Positions 6,695-7,542 of a stretch of 7,542 nucleotides of DNA are shown one piece after another (positions within the stretch are counted from its first letter, which is position 1; each line of letters begins with the position of its first letter). The position numbers and the translations under genes are program-made. The notes under the pieces were generated by a model. It did not search any database and had not been told where the DNA came from. It was given only the letters and a program-made list of their open reading frames with translations. The DNA is from an uncultured Brevibacterium sp. (GTDB lineage: Bacteria > Actinomycetota > Actinomycetes > Actinomycetales > Brevibacteriaceae): positions 1 through 7,542 of the forward strand of contig CABTZC010000096.1 of assembly GCA_902489185.1 (NCBI GenBank), given 5' to 3'.

Positions 6695-7351
6695 TCATGG
6701 CGTGTCCTGCGTCTCACTAGTGCCTAACAAACCAAAGCTCAGCCCTGCATTACCTGCTAATTTGGGTGCGTCTTCCTGCCTCACCGCGATTGTGACCACG
6801 CTGGTTTGGCCGGTGAATTGATCATGCGCAGTGGTGACTGAAACGACGAGCGCGTCGTCGACGATCGAGCTCGCTTCTTCTGCGGTCGCGGAATACACCT
6901 GGATGCGGTGACCGGGTCGCAATACCGTGGTGGTTGCTGGGTCGCTCACACTGATGGGCACGCGTACGTGCCCTGCGGGAATGTTCGCGGGTGCGGCTTC
7001 CAGCAGCGCGGTTGTGGTGACTGGTGTGCCGGCATCAAGGGAGGACGCCGAGGTTGTTCCAACTACCTGGGATGGGTCAGTGACCGCGTTGTCGGGTATC
7101 AGTTGCGGTGGGAAGACCCGGGTAGTGACCAGGCGAGAGGTGATGACCGTGCCAGGGTCGATGCGCGTGTGTGCAACCACGATGCGGTCGCCATGAGAGC
7201 GGGGAAGTAGAACCATGACGAGGGTAACTGCTGCCAGTCCAGCGCATACGGCTGCGAGGAGTCGACGTTGCGTGTGTGTGAGTCGACGTGGCGGTGCGTC
7301 AGGTGTTTTCTTTCCAGTGGAGCCGGTCAGGCGCTTCAACCATGCGTTCAT
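6695..7351 (-). CDS. Membrane-anchored SAF-domain protein (CpaB/RcpC-like)
   Basis: A 218-aa protein with a basic cytoplasmic N-terminus (KRLTGSTGKK, PPRRLTHTQRR), one membrane segment (about 31-49, LLAAVCAGLAAVTLVMVLL) and an extracytoplasmic remainder. Residues 57-116 fit an SAF domain (VVAHTRIDPGTVITSRLVTTRVFP, then a second strand region with SSLDAGTPVTTTALL). Residues 128-205 resemble the following CpaB/RcpC region (VRVPISVSDPATTTVLRPGHRIQVYSA and VTIAVRQEDAPKLAGNAG). CpaB proteins assist Flp/tad pilus assembly, but no pilus genes are present, and single SAF proteins beside mscL recur in actinobacteria as far as I remember, so a pilus role is not implied. ATG 7351 has no clear Shine-Dalgarno sequence, but the basic stretch and membrane segment argue for starting there. 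The gene follows the truncated Ser/Gly-tailed gene by 108 bp, on the same strand. Confidence 0.86.
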   Translation of the reverse strand: MNAWLKRLTGSTGKKTPDAPPRRLTHTQRRLLAAVCAGLAAVTLVMVLLPRSHGDRIVVAHTRIDPGTVITSRLVTTRVFPPQLIPDNAVTDPSQVVGTTSASSLDAGTPVTTTALLEAAPANIPAGHVRVPISVSDPATTTVLRPGHRIQVYSATAEEASSIVDDALVVSVTTAHDQFTGQTSVVTIAVRQEDAPKLAGNAGLSFGLLGTSETQDTP

Positions 7352-7459
7352 ATATCAAGTGTGGAAGCGCCACGCGGCGACTGGAAGGGCTTTGGTGAAT
7401 CTGTGGAAAACTCGTTCACCTGTGCCATTCAGTTGACGGCGTGTGAAACTCGGGCGAGC

Positions 7460-7542
7460 CTATGAGTTCGAAGATCCGGAAGAACTTGACCCTGATGAGC
7501 TTGACGACCCTGATGAGCTTGACGATGAGCCTGAACCAGAGC
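7460..7542 (-). CDS. C-terminal Ser/Gly-rich tail of a truncated gene, probably an FmdB-family zinc-ribbon protein
   Basis: Only the last 26 codons are in the window; the gene continues past the right edge. The minus-strand frame ending at TAG (7462-7460) encodes only Ser and Gly except for a penultimate Asn. Actinobacterial FmdB-type regulatory zinc-ribbon proteins commonly end in such Ser-rich tails and are commonly the upstream neighbour of an SAF gene and mscL, so I infer that family from tail composition and gene order. The CxxC zinc ribbon itself is not visible. The competing plus-strand frame (GTG 7443 onward, Glu/Asp/Pro/Leu-rich) is the complementary reading of the same tract and is less likely, although it too stays open to the edge. 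Confidence 0.55.
   Translation of the reverse strand, partial: SGSGSSSSSSGSSSSSGSSSSGSSNS
7490..7525. repeat. Two perfect tandem copies of an 18-bp repeat
   Basis: CCCTGATGAGCTTGACGA occurs at 7490-7507 and again at 7508-7525, with degenerate partial copies on both flanks. On the minus strand each unit encodes the hexapeptide SSSSSG, so the tract is an in-frame coding repeat of the Ser/Gly tail. Such a tract can expand or contract in steps of six residues without breaking the frame. Confidence 0.85.

Noticed and set aside
7364..7375. Short inverted repeat CGCC-ACGC-GGCG between the truncated gene and the SAF gene
   Set aside because: The stem is only 4 bp with no T-run, too weak to call a terminator. 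The rest of 7352-7459 shows no promoter or ribosome binding site I can support.
7402..7410. DnaA-box-like TTTTCCACA on the minus strand
   Set aside because: It fits TTWTNCACA, but it is a single site with no neighbours, no A/T-rich unwinding region and no dnaA/dnaN genes, so there is no case for an origin.
7443..7542. Plus-strand partial gene starting GTG 7443 with an acidic repeat (LDPDE-like)
   Set aside because: It is the complement of the Ser/Gly tail, has no ribosome binding site, and gene order favours the minus strand; not fully excluded without more sequence.

Overview
This window looks like chromosomal DNA from a moderately high-GC actinobacterium (Actinomycetota). The evidence is codon choice dominated by G/C third positions, an MscL whose C-terminal LTEIRDLL helix is of the mycobacterial type, a start codon set up for leaderless transcription, and the minus-strand order (Ser/Gly-tailed protein) > SAF-domain protein > MscL, which I remember from many actinobacterial genomes. 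I cannot name the genus. There are no mobile elements, RNA genes or CRISPR arrays that I can support.

Layout. Positions 1-113 are non-coding and hold a perfect 26-bp palindrome that probably ends transcription of the thiolase gene (114-1256, minus). A 135-bp divergent intergenic region separates this thiolase from a very large plus-strand gene (1392-5834; 1480 aa). A small basic protein (about 5791-6015, plus) overlaps the end of the large gene. A hairpin at 6023-6054 separates this plus-strand pair from three minus-strand genes: mscL (6080-6556) with its own promoter, a membrane-anchored SAF-domain protein (6695-7351), and, at the right edge, the Ser/Gly-rich C-terminal tail of a truncated gene (7460-7542), most likely an FmdB-type zinc-ribbon protein.

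The most interesting item is the 1480-aa protein. It has the architecture of a DUF4011 / UPF1-DNA2-like superfamily 1 helicase / MTES_1575-type (Vsr/PD-(D/E)XK-like) nuclease fusion. Its ATPase core is damaged at the positions that matter most: the Walker A lysine is alanine (PPGTGATQ), the Walker B DE pair reads AD, and the motif III Gln is missing. The motif VI TRAR and the nuclease ID...ExD residues are retained. It therefore reads as a pseudo-helicase carrying a possibly active nuclease, in a protein otherwise intact over 1480 codons.

The other genes are ordinary: thiolase in acyl-CoA metabolism, MscL as the osmotic safety valve, and the SAF protein as a small envelope protein of unknown role. 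No functional link between the thiolase, the helicase-like protein and the MscL cluster is evident beyond adjacency.
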